Assembly: GCF_021655555.1 (NCBI RefSeq)
Contig: NZ_AP023086.1
Location: 4,122,685-4,186,684, forward strand
Direction: 5' to 3'
DNA: 64,000 nt
From: Marinagarivorans cellulosilyticus
GTDB taxonomy: Bacteria > Pseudomonadota > Gammaproteobacteria > Pseudomonadales > Cellvibrionaceae
Positions 41,476-50,297 of the stretch are shown here, in pieces. The notes beneath the pieces were generated by a model, which ran no database searches, was not told the origin of the DNA, and saw only the letters and a list, made by a program, of their open reading frames with translations. Every line of letters starts with the position of its first letter. Position 1 is the first letter of the stretch. Both the position numbers and the translations under genes were made by a program.

Positions 41476-42834
41476 ATGAAATTTATATTAAACCGCCGTA
41501 CCTTTTTACGCAGCACGACTACAGGCATTAGCACTGCTGTAGGCTTACCTCTACTCGAAGGCATGTTTAATTCCCAAAGTGCTTTTGCCGATGCACCCGG
41601 CGCATTCCCACGCTTTTTTGCTATGTACGTCCCTAACGGCATTATCGAAGAAAAGTGGTACCCCGAAGACGGTACAAAAACCAATTTTGATTTAAGTAAT
41701 TGCTCGCTACGCGAGTTTGACCGCCTTGGGCTAAAAAATGATATTAGCCTTTACCGAGGTATGGACAACGCTTGCGATAAAGAAGGTAGCAATGGCAACA
41801 CCCATATGATTGCTATTTCCAGCTGGTTAACCGGGGTGGGTATTAAAAGTGACGAAAGCCAAACCCACCGGCCATCGTTAGATCAAGAGGTTGCCCAAGC
41901 ACATAACGCTATCGCCCGAAGCAAAGTGCACTCTTTACAACTCGCGGGTAATTCACAGCTCGATAAACCCAACAACAACCGCTATTACAACCCACTAAAA
42001 AACGCCCTTAACTGGGGCGCCAATAATCGTTTATTGCCACTGCGCTCAGCATTAAAAGACGAATTCGACAAGCTTTATGCTGGCGCCGATGCCGCGCCAG
42101 GCACAGGCCTTGACCGCCGCAGCCAAATGAAATTAAGTATTTTGGATGATATAAAAGAAGACCGTGCGCGCCTTGCCAACCAGCTCGGTGCAGACGACCG
42201 CGCTCGCCTCGAAGATTATTTCGACCGATTAAATAATTTAGAGCAAAGTTTAATCGCCTTAGAAAACAACAGCGACAACCCGCAAGCGTGCCCCAAACCA
42301 AATATCGCCAGCATCCCTAACCCTAACAACGGCAGCTTGAACGTTTCAATTGGCGACCATGCGCGCATTGCAGCCAAAATTACTGCGCAAGCTTTTGAAT
42401 GCGGGCTAACGCATGCCATTACCTATTGCGCCGGCGGCGAAGCTGCGGGTTGTGAATACAGAGATATAGGCATAGGCACTCATTTCCATAATTCTATTAG
42501 CCACAACCGCGCTGGGCGCTATAACGATTGGGCAAAGATTGATACCTTCCACGCCGAGCTATGTGCAAACTTTATGCGAGAAATGAAAGATATTTCGCAC
42601 GGCGCTGGCACCTTACTAGACGGCACTGCGGTGCTATTTGGCTCAGGCGTTGGCAACGGAGACAACCATAAACAAACCGATATTGCACTGATGGTCGGTG
42701 GGCATTTCGGCAATTGGAAACATGGCCGCTATCACCGCTTTAATGGCAGAAATCATGGTGACCTGATCGACACTCTACGACAAGAAATGGGCCTACCTAC
42801 AGCATTAGGCCGCAACACAGTGCCCATTTCATAA
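41476..42834 (+). CDS. DUF1552 protein with Tat-type signal, second copy
   Basis: 452 residues, paralogue of the protein at 25989-27320 and partner of the split DUF1592 gene. The Tat signal is NRRTFLRSTTTGISTAVGLPLL (about 6-27). Family blocks: FAMYVPNGIIEEKWYPEDG, SLYRGMDNACDKEGSNGNTH, then GDHARIAAKITAQAFECGLT and a late SGVGNGDNHKQTDIALMVGG. It starts 28 bases after the preceding stop. It appears intact, although its upstream partner is broken. Confidence 0.85.
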   Translation: MKFILNRRTFLRSTTTGISTAVGLPLLEGMFNSQSAFADAPGAFPRFFAMYVPNGIIEEKWYPEDGTKTNFDLSNCSLREFDRLGLKNDISLYRGMDNACDKEGSNGNTHMIAISSWLTGVGIKSDESQTHRPSLDQEVAQAHNAIARSKVHSLQLAGNSQLDKPNNNRYYNPLKNALNWGANNRLLPLRSALKDEFDKLYAGADAAPGTGLDRRSQMKLSILDDIKEDRARLANQLGADDRARLEDYFDRLNNLEQSLIALENNSDNPQACPKPNIASIPNPNNGSLNVSIGDHARIAAKITAQAFECGLTHAITYCAGGEAAGCEYRDIGIGTHFHNSISHNRAGRYNDWAKIDTFHAELCANFMREMKDISHGAGTLLDGTAVLFGSGVGNGDNHKQTDIALMVGGHFGNWKHGRYHRFNGRNHGDLIDTLRQEMGLPTALGRNTVPIS

Positions 42835-42842
42835 AAAGTTAA

Positions 42843-43733
42843 TTACTCTGAATATAAAGGAACAATTTCTACCCTGGCTGACCTATCGTCTCTAGGAGCG
42901 ATAGGTCCAAGACCGTAAACCTTAAAGGAGTAATCTTTTAAGGTTTTTCTTAACTCAATAGTTAAAGCTTGTGCACCGCTTAACGATTGAGACTCTTGCT
43001 GGGAAATAATATGTGGCAACTGCTGATTGTGCCCTACTACGGCATAGTTGCGGTGGGGCTGTGCTGCCAACCAACTTTTAACTAACAATATATCGCTAGG
43101 CGTAATTTCAAGCGGCAAGCTGTTGGAGCCGACGGTTGACGGCTGCGTTGGTAAAACGGCAAAGCCTTGGTTATTCCAAGCAATTAAACTATTTTTGGCC
43201 ACCACACCCAAAGAGGTATTTTCGGTTAAAGCCAGCTCCAGCCACTGCAAGTAAACCCTGCGATTTCCTCGCTCCACAATAAACGCGCTATACCAAGCAC
43301 CTGGCGTTTTCCACACCCAGTATCGTTGGCTACTATCAATACCGTGCAAAGCTTTATTGTTAAAAATTTCGCTCCAGCCATAGCTTCTACCGCAAGCCAT
43401 GCCCTCACAATCGAACACTGCCTTCCACTGCTTTTGCACTGCTAGCGCTTCCATTTTTTCGGTTAATTCTTGGCGGTCTAGCTGATCGAACTCATAAGTT
43501 TGCGTTAGTAGTACCCCGGTGGTTTTTCCACTTTCTTCATAACGCCAACGGCCATTTATTTTTTTTATAGAGGAAAGCACCCACTGCATTTGGGCATCCG
43601 CTTTGTGCTGATTAAACACCAAGCGGTGTTTAGCTGGAATAATTGATTTAATTGCCCCTTGTGCTTCATCAGCCGTAGTTGGTGCGTTAACAACCGTAAG
43701 TGCCGCCACAATCGCGATCAATCGTAAAATCAT
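42843..43733 (-). CDS. DUF4892 exported protein
   Basis: 296 residues with a signal peptide (about 1-21, ending PTTADEA). The N-terminal two thirds match DUF4892 (RYEESGKTTGVLLTQTYEFD, CEGMACGRSYGWSE); the last about 90 residues resemble an OmpA-like fold (LVKSWLAAQPHRNYAVVGH and VYGLGPIAPRDDRSARVEIVPL). It is probably periplasmic or outer-membrane associated, with unknown function. The start overlaps the hydrolase stop as TAATG; it is last in the DUF4389-sixA-hydrolase-DUF4892 unit. A plus-strand terminator-like hairpin lies inside its 3' end. Confidence 0.85.
   Translation of the reverse strand: MILRLIAIVAALTVVNAPTTADEAQGAIKSIIPAKHRLVFNQHKADAQMQWVLSSIKKINGRWRYEESGKTTGVLLTQTYEFDQLDRQELTEKMEALAVQKQWKAVFDCEGMACGRSYGWSEIFNNKALHGIDSSQRYWVWKTPGAWYSAFIVERGNRRVYLQWLELALTENTSLGVVAKNSLIAWNNQGFAVLPTQPSTVGSNSLPLEITPSDILLVKSWLAAQPHRNYAVVGHNQQLPHIISQQESQSLSGAQALTIELRKTLKDYSFKVYGLGPIAPRDDRSARVEIVPLYSE
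42917..42948 (+). terminator. Intragenic terminator-like hairpin for the plus strand
   Basis: AAACCTTAAA (42917-42926) pairs with TTTAAGGTTT (42937-42946), and T residues follow. It lies inside the coding sequence of the converging DUF4892 gene, about 80 bases past the DUF1552 stop. The intergenic space is only 8 bases, so the plus-strand unit seems to end within its neighbour. Confidence 0.65.
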
Positions 43734-44641
43734 TATATTTCTATCCCGTCGATATCATTCAGCCACTGCGCAATAGCATTAGCTTGCGCACTCATATGAC
43801 AATGGTGGTCACCCACCAAATATCGTTTTTCCCATGCAGGGTATTTATTTAAAAAAGTTAATAATTGCTCATCACCACTAAGAATGCCTTTATCCGCTAT
43901 AAACAACGTAAGTGGGCACACTATGGCATCCGCAAACGCGCTAAGTTGCGCCATAGTTAAACGCAGCTCTGAGGGCGCACTTACTTTAGGGTCGTATTGC
44001 CAAGCATAACCGTTCGCACTTTTTGATACGGCGCGGTTTGCAAAAGCGATGGCATCGTCAGGCGATAAAGGAAACATTCCCTTTTGCCTAGCGGCGACTG
44101 CAGCTTCAAATGTAGGGTAATAATGTACCGGTCGTAGGCGCTGCTTCCTCACGGTATTAATCGAGTGAAATAATTGCTCGGGGGCTTTTTCTGCGGTTCC
44201 CATTAGCGGGAAAATACCATCTAAGCAAACAAGCCGCTCAACCCGCTTTGGAAACGTCGCCGCCAATAAAAACGCAATGGCAGCACCGCGCGAATGCCCA
44301 AGAAGCTCAAATGTTTGCCAGCCCAATTGGTCAGCTATGGCTAATATTTCCGGTAAATCCAACCAAACGTTGTACGCCCCCAAATGTTGGCGACCGCCAG
44401 ATAAACCGTGACCTGCAAGATCCAAGCATAATATATCGGCATCGACATTCGCAGCTATACCGTCGAAGCTAGCACAATTATCTAACCAGCCATGCAACGC
44501 AATAATTCTCCTGCGCGGGGTTCGATGTGATATTGACTCACCTCGCGAAGAAGACCACAGGCGCGCTTTTAGCACTAGACCTGCAACATCGTAAGAGCAC
44601 TCGGTAGGAGTTTGATTCAGTGACGGGCTATTTGAATTCAT
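43733..44641 (-). CDS. Alpha/beta-hydrolase fold protein
   Basis: 302 residues with the alpha/beta-hydrolase pattern: oxyanion region IIALHGWLDNCASFD, DLAGHGLS, nucleophile elbow GHSRGAA (Ser) and a C-terminal DHHCHM with the probable catalytic His. No signal peptide is visible, so it is cytoplasmic. The substrate is unknown; the sequence resembles serine-hydrolase-like/MEST-type proteins. It is three bases after sixA and coupled to DUF4892 by TAATG. Confidence 0.88.
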   Translation of the reverse strand: MNSNSPSLNQTPTECSYDVAGLVLKARLWSSSRGESISHRTPRRRIIALHGWLDNCASFDGIAANVDADILCLDLAGHGLSGGRQHLGAYNVWLDLPEILAIADQLGWQTFELLGHSRGAAIAFLLAATFPKRVERLVCLDGIFPLMGTAEKAPEQLFHSINTVRKQRLRPVHYYPTFEAAVAARQKGMFPLSPDDAIAFANRAVSKSANGYAWQYDPKVSAPSELRLTMAQLSAFADAIVCPLTLFIADKGILSGDEQLLTFLNKYPAWEKRYLVGDHHCHMSAQANAIAQWLNDIDGIEI

Positions 44642-44644
44642 GCC

Positions 44645-45112
44645 TTACAGGTTGGGTTGCTTAAGCCACTGGAGCTCACCTAACCCGCTAGCTACCAAGG
44701 GTAAAGAAATACAGGCTAAATTAGCGGTGCCCATAAAGTAACGACCCGATTCGCAGCCGCATAATGTTTCTAATAAATCGCCCACAAATGGCTGATGAGT
44801 CACTAAAAGCAAACGCGAAGCACCGCTGCGTTCCAACTGAGTAATAACGCTAGCGACTTGCCCGTCAGGCGCAATTGTCGGATCTGTGGTAACAACGGGG
44901 TTGCCATCTTGCAATAGCGCACTGGCCTCATGCCAAGTTTGCTGCGCGCGCAGATAAGGGCTCACCCAAACGGCATCTAGCGATGCCAGCGCAGCTTGGG
45001 CAGCAATTATAGTACTTCGAACTTCTTCGCGACCGCGATCAGACAATTCACGCTGTGCATCGCTTTGCGCATAAGCATTGGCATGGCCATGCCGTAAAAG
45101 AAACAACTCCAT
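44645..45112 (-). CDS. sixA: Phosphohistidine phosphatase SixA
   Basis: 155-residue cytoplasmic phosphatase of the histidine phosphatase superfamily; in E. coli SixA acts on phosphohistidine in phosphotransfer proteins. The RHG motif is at LLRHGHANAYA (residues 5-15), with LSDRGREE, SPYLRAQQT and the second catalytic His in VTHQPFVGDL. The start overlaps the DUF4389 stop as TAATG. Confidence 0.9.
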   Translation of the reverse strand: MELFLLRHGHANAYAQSDAQRELSDRGREEVRSTIIAAQAALASLDAVWVSPYLRAQQTWHEASALLQDGNPVVTTDPTIAPDGQVASVITQLERSGASRLLLVTHQPFVGDLLETLCGCESGRYFMGTANLACISLPLVASGLGELQWLKQPNL

Positions 45113-45573
45113 TACGCGTCCTGTGTGGCTTTACCATCTTTCACATCAGGCTCTTGCGATGCAGTTGCTTTAGTCTCAGGTTGCACATCAGCTTCAGCAG
45201 CTGGTGCCTCAGGTTCGACCACAACTGCGGTAGGCTTGTCTTCTACAACATCTTCTTCCACATCTTCTACGACAGCCTGCTCAACAGGTGTTTCAGCATC
45301 AACCTCTGGCCAATCGCTAAAAGGGAAAGGCTTAACTTCCGATTTACAGGTAGCAAAATTAAATATGGCAAATAAATACTTCGCTAGGCTAGCACCAAAA
45401 CGCACTAAACGAGCGTTAGCGTGGCCCGTAATTAGCGTGAATATAATTTGCGCCAAAGCAATCAATAAAATTAGGGTGCCTGCAATTTCTGCACAGACCA
45501 AAAAAAAGACAACATAGAGTGCGCGAAACCAGTATTCCGCGCTCGATAGATTCTTCTTTAGCTGTGGGTCCAT
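45112..45573 (-). CDS. DUF4389 membrane protein with acidic tail
   Basis: 153 residues. ATG 45573 is preferred because AGGAG lies 7 bases upstream; the frame is open 17 more codons. Two hydrophobic segments span about 15-65 (YWFRALYVVFFLVCAEIAGTL, ALAQIIFTLITG), followed by the DUF4389-type FGASLAKYLFAIFNFAT and a long acidic, Val/Glu/Ala-rich tail (about 90-153). The domain's function is unknown. First gene of a four-gene unit, 57 bases after cpoB. Confidence 0.8.
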   Translation of the reverse strand: MDPQLKKNLSSAEYWFRALYVVFFLVCAEIAGTLILLIALAQIIFTLITGHANARLVRFGASLAKYLFAIFNFATCKSEVKPFPFSDWPEVDAETPVEQAVVEDVEEDVVEDKPTAVVVEPEAPAAEADVQPETKATASQEPDVKDGKATQDA

Positions 45574-45630
45574 AAAATTCTCCTGCTGATAGCATTCATA
45601 TTCGAAAGATTGATACTTATACAATAACAG

Positions 45631-46473
45631 TTAGTAATTTTTATCGAGAAAGTCTTGCGCCAATTTTGCTGCCGAAGAACCAGAAGAGACAACCGCTTGC
45701 AGTTGTGCTTGCGCCTCATCTAAATCGCCTTGTAAAAATAGCACTTTCGCTAACTTAAATTTAGCCTCGGGCGTTTTTTGATGATTGGGATGCTCTTGCA
45801 CCAAAGTGTTAAACCACTGCTCTGCGCTATCTAAATCTTCGCGCTGCAAATACACCTGGCCCAACCAATATTTGGCATTTGCGGCATACACACCGCTGGG
45901 GTAATCCCGCAAGTACGCATCAAAGGACTCTATGCCTTTATCGTAATCACGCTGTTTTAAAACGGCATCAATACCTGCACGGTACAAGGCTAGCTCGTCT
46001 TCAGCATTACCGCCGGAACCTTGAGTTTGCGATAAACTGCTCGGTTGCGAAGCAGTATTAGCTGCACCGGTGTTGCTAGTACCACTGGCTACAGGCTTAG
46101 CAAAACTACCACTGGTAGCCTGACTTAGGCCACTAACGCGACGATCCAAATCCAAATAATCGTCAAGGCGTTGCTGTTTGAGCTTTTTCAATTGGTAACT
46201 TTGCTCTTCCACAAGGCCGCGCAGTGTTTGCACTTCTTGCTGCAGTGTTTGCAATTGAAAATAAAATTCCGTCATGCTCGCCGGTGAAGGTTTAGCCCCA
46301 CGAGGAGAATAACCTCCGTCGCTGGCATTAACACCGTTGGCGTTTTGATCTGACGGAAACCGCGTTGACGGTACATCAAGATCAACCACTTCGACCTGAG
46401 CGTTTGCAGGAGGGATAACTGAAAATGAAACTGCCGCCATAAAGGCGGCAGTTACAGCATTAAACTTATGCAT
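45631..46473 (-). CDS. cpoB: Cell division coordinator CpoB (YbgF)
   Basis: 280-residue periplasmic protein of the Tol-Pal system that links outer-membrane constriction with peptidoglycan synthesis. Signal peptide (1-26, ending ANAQ), a trimerising coiled coil (about 65-115, rich in Leu/Gln/Lys), a Ser/Gly/Thr linker, then TPR repeats (about 155-275; ALYRAGIDAVLKQRDYDKGIE, AKYWLGQVYLQREDLDSAEQWF). Ends the tol operon, directly after pal. Confidence 0.95.
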   Translation of the reverse strand: MHKFNAVTAAFMAAVSFSVIPPANAQVEVVDLDVPSTRFPSDQNANGVNASDGGYSPRGAKPSPASMTEFYFQLQTLQQEVQTLRGLVEEQSYQLKKLKQQRLDDYLDLDRRVSGLSQATSGSFAKPVASGTSNTGAANTASQPSSLSQTQGSGGNAEDELALYRAGIDAVLKQRDYDKGIESFDAYLRDYPSGVYAANAKYWLGQVYLQREDLDSAEQWFNTLVQEHPNHQKTPEAKFKLAKVLFLQGDLDEAQAQLQAVVSSGSSAAKLAQDFLDKNY

Positions 46474-46483
46474 AAGTTAAAAC

Positions 46484-46954
46484 TTATTTAAGTTCAACGC
46501 GACGGTTTTTAGACCATGACATTTCGCCAGAACCCATTTCAGCAGGGCTTTCTTCACCGTAGCTTACTGTTTCGATAGAAGCAGCATCTACACCTTGAAG
46601 AACTAGGTAATCACGAACGGCATTGGCACGACGCTCACCCAAAGCCATGTTGTACTCACGGCTGCCGCGCTCGTCAGCATGACCTTCCAATCGCACTGAA
46701 CGTGGGCTAGCAGACAACTGTTCTGCGTGAAGCATTAATGCAGCACGTGCGGCAGTGGTTAAATCAGAAGAATCAAATTCGAAGTAGAAAGTAGTGTCGA
46801 TAACTACTGGCTCTTCAATCACTTGCTCTACGGTTTCAGTTTCTACTGGCTCTACCACTTCTGGAGCAACAGTTTCAGTAGGCTTATTTGACGAACAACC
46901 TGTCATTAAACCGAATGCAGCAGCAAATGCGATAGCGGAATACATTTTTTTCAT
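46484..46954 (-). CDS. pal: Peptidoglycan-associated lipoprotein Pal
   Basis: 156-residue outer-membrane lipoprotein that binds peptidoglycan and TolB. Lipobox LMTGC at about 16-20, a Val/Glu-rich linker, then an OmpA-like domain with YFEFDSSDL, LEGHADERGSREYNMALGERRA and SYGEESP. The Asp and Arg residues that bind diaminopimelate are conserved in HADERGSREYN. It lies 58 bases after tolB. Confidence 0.97.
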   Translation of the reverse strand: MKKMYSAIAFAAAFGLMTGCSSNKPTETVAPEVVEPVETETVEQVIEEPVVIDTTFYFEFDSSDLTTAARAALMLHAEQLSASPRSVRLEGHADERGSREYNMALGERRANAVRDYLVLQGVDAASIETVSYGEESPAEMGSGEMSWSKNRRVELK

Positions 46955-47012
46955 GGATTTACTCCCAAATGGTATTTATAAAACTTAAAATGTTCAAAAA
47001 ACAAACAGCAAC

Positions 47013-48290
47013 TTAAAAATACGGTGCCCAAGCCGGTTCTCTCACATCCCCCTTACTAGACGGTAAGCGGAATTTAACGCCAGCATCCATAGAGACCGCG
47101 CCAAGTACGCCCTTTTTGTTGTGTTGCGTAGCATACAACAACATTGCGCCGTTGGGTGCAATACTTGGCGATTCATCGAGCCAAGTTTCGGTCAAAATGC
47201 GCATATTACCCGATGCAATATCTTGTGATGCAATATGGAACACACCATTTTGACGATGAACCATGACAAGGCTTTTACCATCGGGGCTAACACGCGGGCG
47301 CGCATTGTAGTCGCCTTCGAAGGTTAAGCGCTCTGGACGGCCACTTTTCAAGTTCACTTGGTAAATTTGTGGGCTGCCGCCGCGATTAGATGTGAAGATT
47401 ACACCAGAACCGTCCACAGACCAATTCGGTTCTGTGTCGATATAGTGGTCGTTTGTAATTCGTTGCAAACGCTTATTAGCAATATTCATCACATAAATAT
47501 CAGGCGTACCATCTTTAGACAGCACCATGGCTAATTGCGTACCATCTGGCGAAAACGCAGGAGCGCCGTTTAGCCCGCGAAAGCTCGTCATCTGAGTTTT
47601 GCGCCCCGTTGCCAACTCCATAATATAGATGGCTGGCCTAGAGGTTTCGAATGACACATAAGCAATGCGCTTACCGTCGGGCGACCATGTTGGCGACAAA
47701 ATAGGCTCTGAGCTGGCCTGTAAGGTCCGCGCCCTTGCGCCATCGACATCGGCATAAACTAAGCGATAACGGCTAGCACTGGGTTTGCGCAAATCTTGCA
47801 CGTAGAGCATTTTGGTCGAAAAAATACCGCGGATGCCTGTAACCTTCTCGTACACGGCATCGCTTATTGCGTGAGCGATATCGCGCAAGCCGTTGACTCC
47901 AGCCTTAACCGTAGCCGTATGAATATTTTTTTGCGCCAACACGTCGTATAGTTCATAACGCAGTGCGTAGCCTTCGCCTTCGGTAACTAATTTACCGATC
48001 ACCAAAAAATTAGCGCCCAGCATACGCCAGTCTCTAAACACGACCTCGCTGCGCGATGTGGGCATTGCCAACATATCCGTTATTGGAATTGGCTTAAAAA
48101 AGCCGCTGCGCTCTAAATCTGCCGCAACTATAGCCTGAATATTTTCGGGCAAGCCCCGTGTTTGACCAAAAGGCACAACAGCAATTGGGGCAGGATTATC
48201 ATTCCCGCGGTTAATTTCAATAAATAAACTAGCGTGGACGTTCATTGTCGTAATAACAAACAACAGCGCTAGTACAATGCGACAAATCAC
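47013..48290 (-). CDS. tolB: Tol-Pal system beta-propeller protein TolB
   Basis: 425-residue periplasmic protein bridging TolA and Pal. A signal peptide (1-20, ending NVHA), a mixed alpha/beta N-terminal domain (about 25-160), then a six-bladed propeller with repeated blade motifs such as SPTWSPDGKRIAYVSF, GAPAFSPDGTQLAMVLS, TEPNWSVDGSGVIFTS and ARPRVSPDGKSLVMVH. Normal family length. Overlaps the tolA stop by four bases. Confidence 0.98.
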   Translation of the reverse strand: MICRIVLALLFVITTMNVHASLFIEINRGNDNPAPIAVVPFGQTRGLPENIQAIVAADLERSGFFKPIPITDMLAMPTSRSEVVFRDWRMLGANFLVIGKLVTEGEGYALRYELYDVLAQKNIHTATVKAGVNGLRDIAHAISDAVYEKVTGIRGIFSTKMLYVQDLRKPSASRYRLVYADVDGARARTLQASSEPILSPTWSPDGKRIAYVSFETSRPAIYIMELATGRKTQMTSFRGLNGAPAFSPDGTQLAMVLSKDGTPDIYVMNIANKRLQRITNDHYIDTEPNWSVDGSGVIFTSNRGGSPQIYQVNLKSGRPERLTFEGDYNARPRVSPDGKSLVMVHRQNGVFHIASQDIASGNMRILTETWLDESPSIAPNGAMLLYATQHNKKGVLGAVSMDAGVKFRLPSSKGDVREPAWAPYF

Positions 48291-49069
48291 AGGCGACGAT
48301 CCTCAGGATTAAATAAAAGATTAATGGTTCTAAAATTGCGCTCAAAAACGGCAATATCCATTTTTTGCAATTCAGGGATTTGGTCAACGGCACGCACTGC
48401 TTGCTCAGCCGAGCGATCAAAGGCGTCATTACCGCTGCCTTTAACAATATTGACAGTAATAATTTTACCGGTCGGCACTAATTGAATCACCAGTTCGCAA
48501 CGCATACCCTTTCTTGCCGATGGAGGCCGGCTCCACTTTTGCGCAATGCGCTCCATAATAATGGCTTTAAACGAGTTTACTGTTTGGGCCTCGGCCTGCT
48601 CAGCTAACATCATTTCTTCTTCACGCAATGCTTTATCGATGGCTTCTTGCTGACGTTTACGCGCTTCTTCTTTGGCGCGTTTTTTTGCCGCTGCTTTTTC
48701 GCGTTTTTCTTTTTCCTTTAATGCTGCCCGCTCCTTAGCGGCTTTAGCTTTTGCATCTGCCGCCTTTTTTTCTTTCAAAGCTTTAGCTTTTTTGGCTGCG
48801 GCCTCTTGTTGCTTACGTTTTTTCTCGGCGCTGGCATTCTTTTTTTTGTCCGCGGTTAAGTCCACTTTATTCACTTTACTTCCAGCGATCTTTTTTTCAG
48901 GCGCCTTAGTTTTAAGCTCAACAAGCGTAGCCTTAACAAATTCAGGACGCTTAAAGTTGGGCTCCTCTTTTTGCGGCTGCCAAACGTGAATAACAGCCCA
49001 CACCAAAATACCATGCAAACAGGCACTAGCAAAAAGAGGTACGGTGTATTCCCGAAGCAATCGAATCAT
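48287..49069 (-). CDS. tolA: Tol-Pal system protein TolA
   Basis: Inner-membrane protein that spans the periplasm and carries proton-motive force to Pal and TolB. 260 residues, shorter than the 421 of E. coli because the Lys/Ala/Glu-rich helical rod (about 60-165) is short. One TM helix near 12-30 (LFASACLHGILVWAVIHVW); C-terminal domain about 170-260 with MRCELVIQLVPTGKIITVNIVKGSGN. Overlaps tolR and tolB by four bases each. Confidence 0.95.
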   Translation of the reverse strand: MIRLLREYTVPLFASACLHGILVWAVIHVWQPQKEEPNFKRPEFVKATLVELKTKAPEKKIAGSKVNKVDLTADKKKNASAEKKRKQQEAAAKKAKALKEKKAADAKAKAAKERAALKEKEKREKAAAKKRAKEEARKRQQEAIDKALREEEMMLAEQAEAQTVNSFKAIIMERIAQKWSRPPSARKGMRCELVIQLVPTGKIITVNIVKGSGNDAFDRSAEQAVRAVDQIPELQKMDIAVFERNFRTINLLFNPEDRRL

Positions 49070-49503
49070 TTTTTATTTGAACCAGGCTCCGTCACCAAGC
49101 CCACGCTCGGCGCGCCAGCACCTTGCAATTCGCTCATAAGGTTAACAACCAGACCGTATTCAATTTTTTTATCGCCCCACACCAGTACGGGTGTTTGCGG
49201 CTTTTGCCGGAGAATTTTGGCAACTTGATCAATAATATCCGCTAAAGGCTTTTGCTGATCACCCTTCTCGCCCAAATTGATGTAATAAGAGCCATCAGTT
49301 TTAATCGATACGATTAGTGGCTCTTCGTCTTTATTATCTAGCGGGCTTGAAGGCGCCTGTGGCAACTCAACTTGAACACCCTGCATCAATAACGGTGCAG
49401 TAACCATAAAGATCACCAACAAGACAAGCATGACATCGATATAAGGCACCACGTTAATTTCAGCCAGTGGTTTTCGCTTTTTAGCAGGCAACATAGTATT
49501 CAC
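49066..49503 (-). CDS. tolR: Tol-Pal system protein TolR
   Basis: 145-residue inner-membrane stator component. The TM helix PYIDVMLVLLVIFMVTAPLL has the conserved proton-channel Asp (near residue 23), in contrast to the ExbD-like protein at 57014-57568. The periplasmic domain includes EEPLIVSIKTDGSYYIN and PVLVWGDKKIEYGLVVNLM. Located 6 bases after tolQ. Confidence 0.97.
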   Translation of the reverse strand: MNTMLPAKKRKPLAEINVVPYIDVMLVLLVIFMVTAPLLMQGVQVELPQAPSSPLDNKDEEPLIVSIKTDGSYYINLGEKGDQQKPLADIIDQVAKILRQKPQTPVLVWGDKKIEYGLVVNLMSELQGAGAPSVGLVTEPGSNKK

Positions 49504-49509
49504 TGTGGT

Positions 49510-50181
49510 TTATTCAGCGTGGACTTGGCGATGCAAAATAGAGGAGAACTCTTCTGTAAAGGTATGATAGTTGGCACCCAAACTTTCGGCCCGTGCTACA
49601 AAACGGTTATAGGCCAAAACCGCAGGGATAGCCGCAAACAATCCCATTGCAGTAGCTACTAACGCTTCGGAAATACCTGGCGCAACCGTTGCTAAAGTCG
49701 CTTGATGCTGGTTTGCCAAGCCACGAAATGAATTCAAAATACCCCACACCGTACCAAACAGGCCGATATAAGGACTAACCGAAGCTACGCTGGCTAAAAA
49801 AGGTAAATGCAATTCGAGCTTTTCTTGCTCCCGCATTAAGGCAACTCGCATAGCACGCTGTGTACCTTCCATCACTGCAGCGGTATTTTTCTGCTGACTA
49901 AGCCTAGAAAACTCTTTAAAGCCCGCGCGAAAAATCGCCTCTATACCTTGAGCGTTTTGACTATTGCCCTGACGATAAAGCTGAGCTAAGTCGCCTCCCG
50001 ACCAAAAGCTTTTTTCAAAACGAGAAAAACTGGCACTAGCACGCGAGTGGTAAACAAAGCGCTGAACAATCATTACCCACGAAACAACTGAGGCGGCAAA
50101 AAGTACAAACATAACCAACATAACCACAGGGCCAGCATCGGCCACCAGGTCAAAAATAGAAAGAGATTCGCTTGGAGTCAT
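49510..50181 (-). CDS. tolQ: Tol-Pal system protein TolQ
   Basis: Inner-membrane proton channel subunit with three TM helices: near 15-35 (AGPVVMLVMFVLFAASVVSW), 130-155 (SVSPYIGLFGTVWGILNSF) and 165-190 (ISEALVATAMGLFAAIPAVLAYN). The Thr residues in the last two helices, needed for proton flow in this family, are present. ATG 50181 gives 223 residues; an in-frame TTG at 50211 is less likely. No strong ribosome site was seen. The usual ybgC thioesterase gene is missing in front of it. Confidence 0.96.
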   Translation of the reverse strand: MTPSESLSIFDLVADAGPVVMLVMFVLFAASVVSWVMIVQRFVYHSRASASFSRFEKSFWSGGDLAQLYRQGNSQNAQGIEAIFRAGFKEFSRLSQQKNTAAVMEGTQRAMRVALMREQEKLELHLPFLASVASVSPYIGLFGTVWGILNSFRGLANQHQATLATVAPGISEALVATAMGLFAAIPAVLAYNRFVARAESLGANYHTFTEEFSSILHRQVHAE

Positions 50182-50297
50182 AAAATGTTTCGTAAACCCA
50201 GTAGTTAGCAAGATGATAGAGTATTGGCAAACAATGTGAGCACTATAGATTGTCCCACTCTGAACGCAAGAGCCATTAAAAATTCCACAAAACTTAT

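Noticed and set aside
45125..45517. Long plus-strand frame rich in Ser/Thr opposite the DUF4389 gene
   Set aside because: It is the antisense shadow of the acidic tail and lacks any start context or family.
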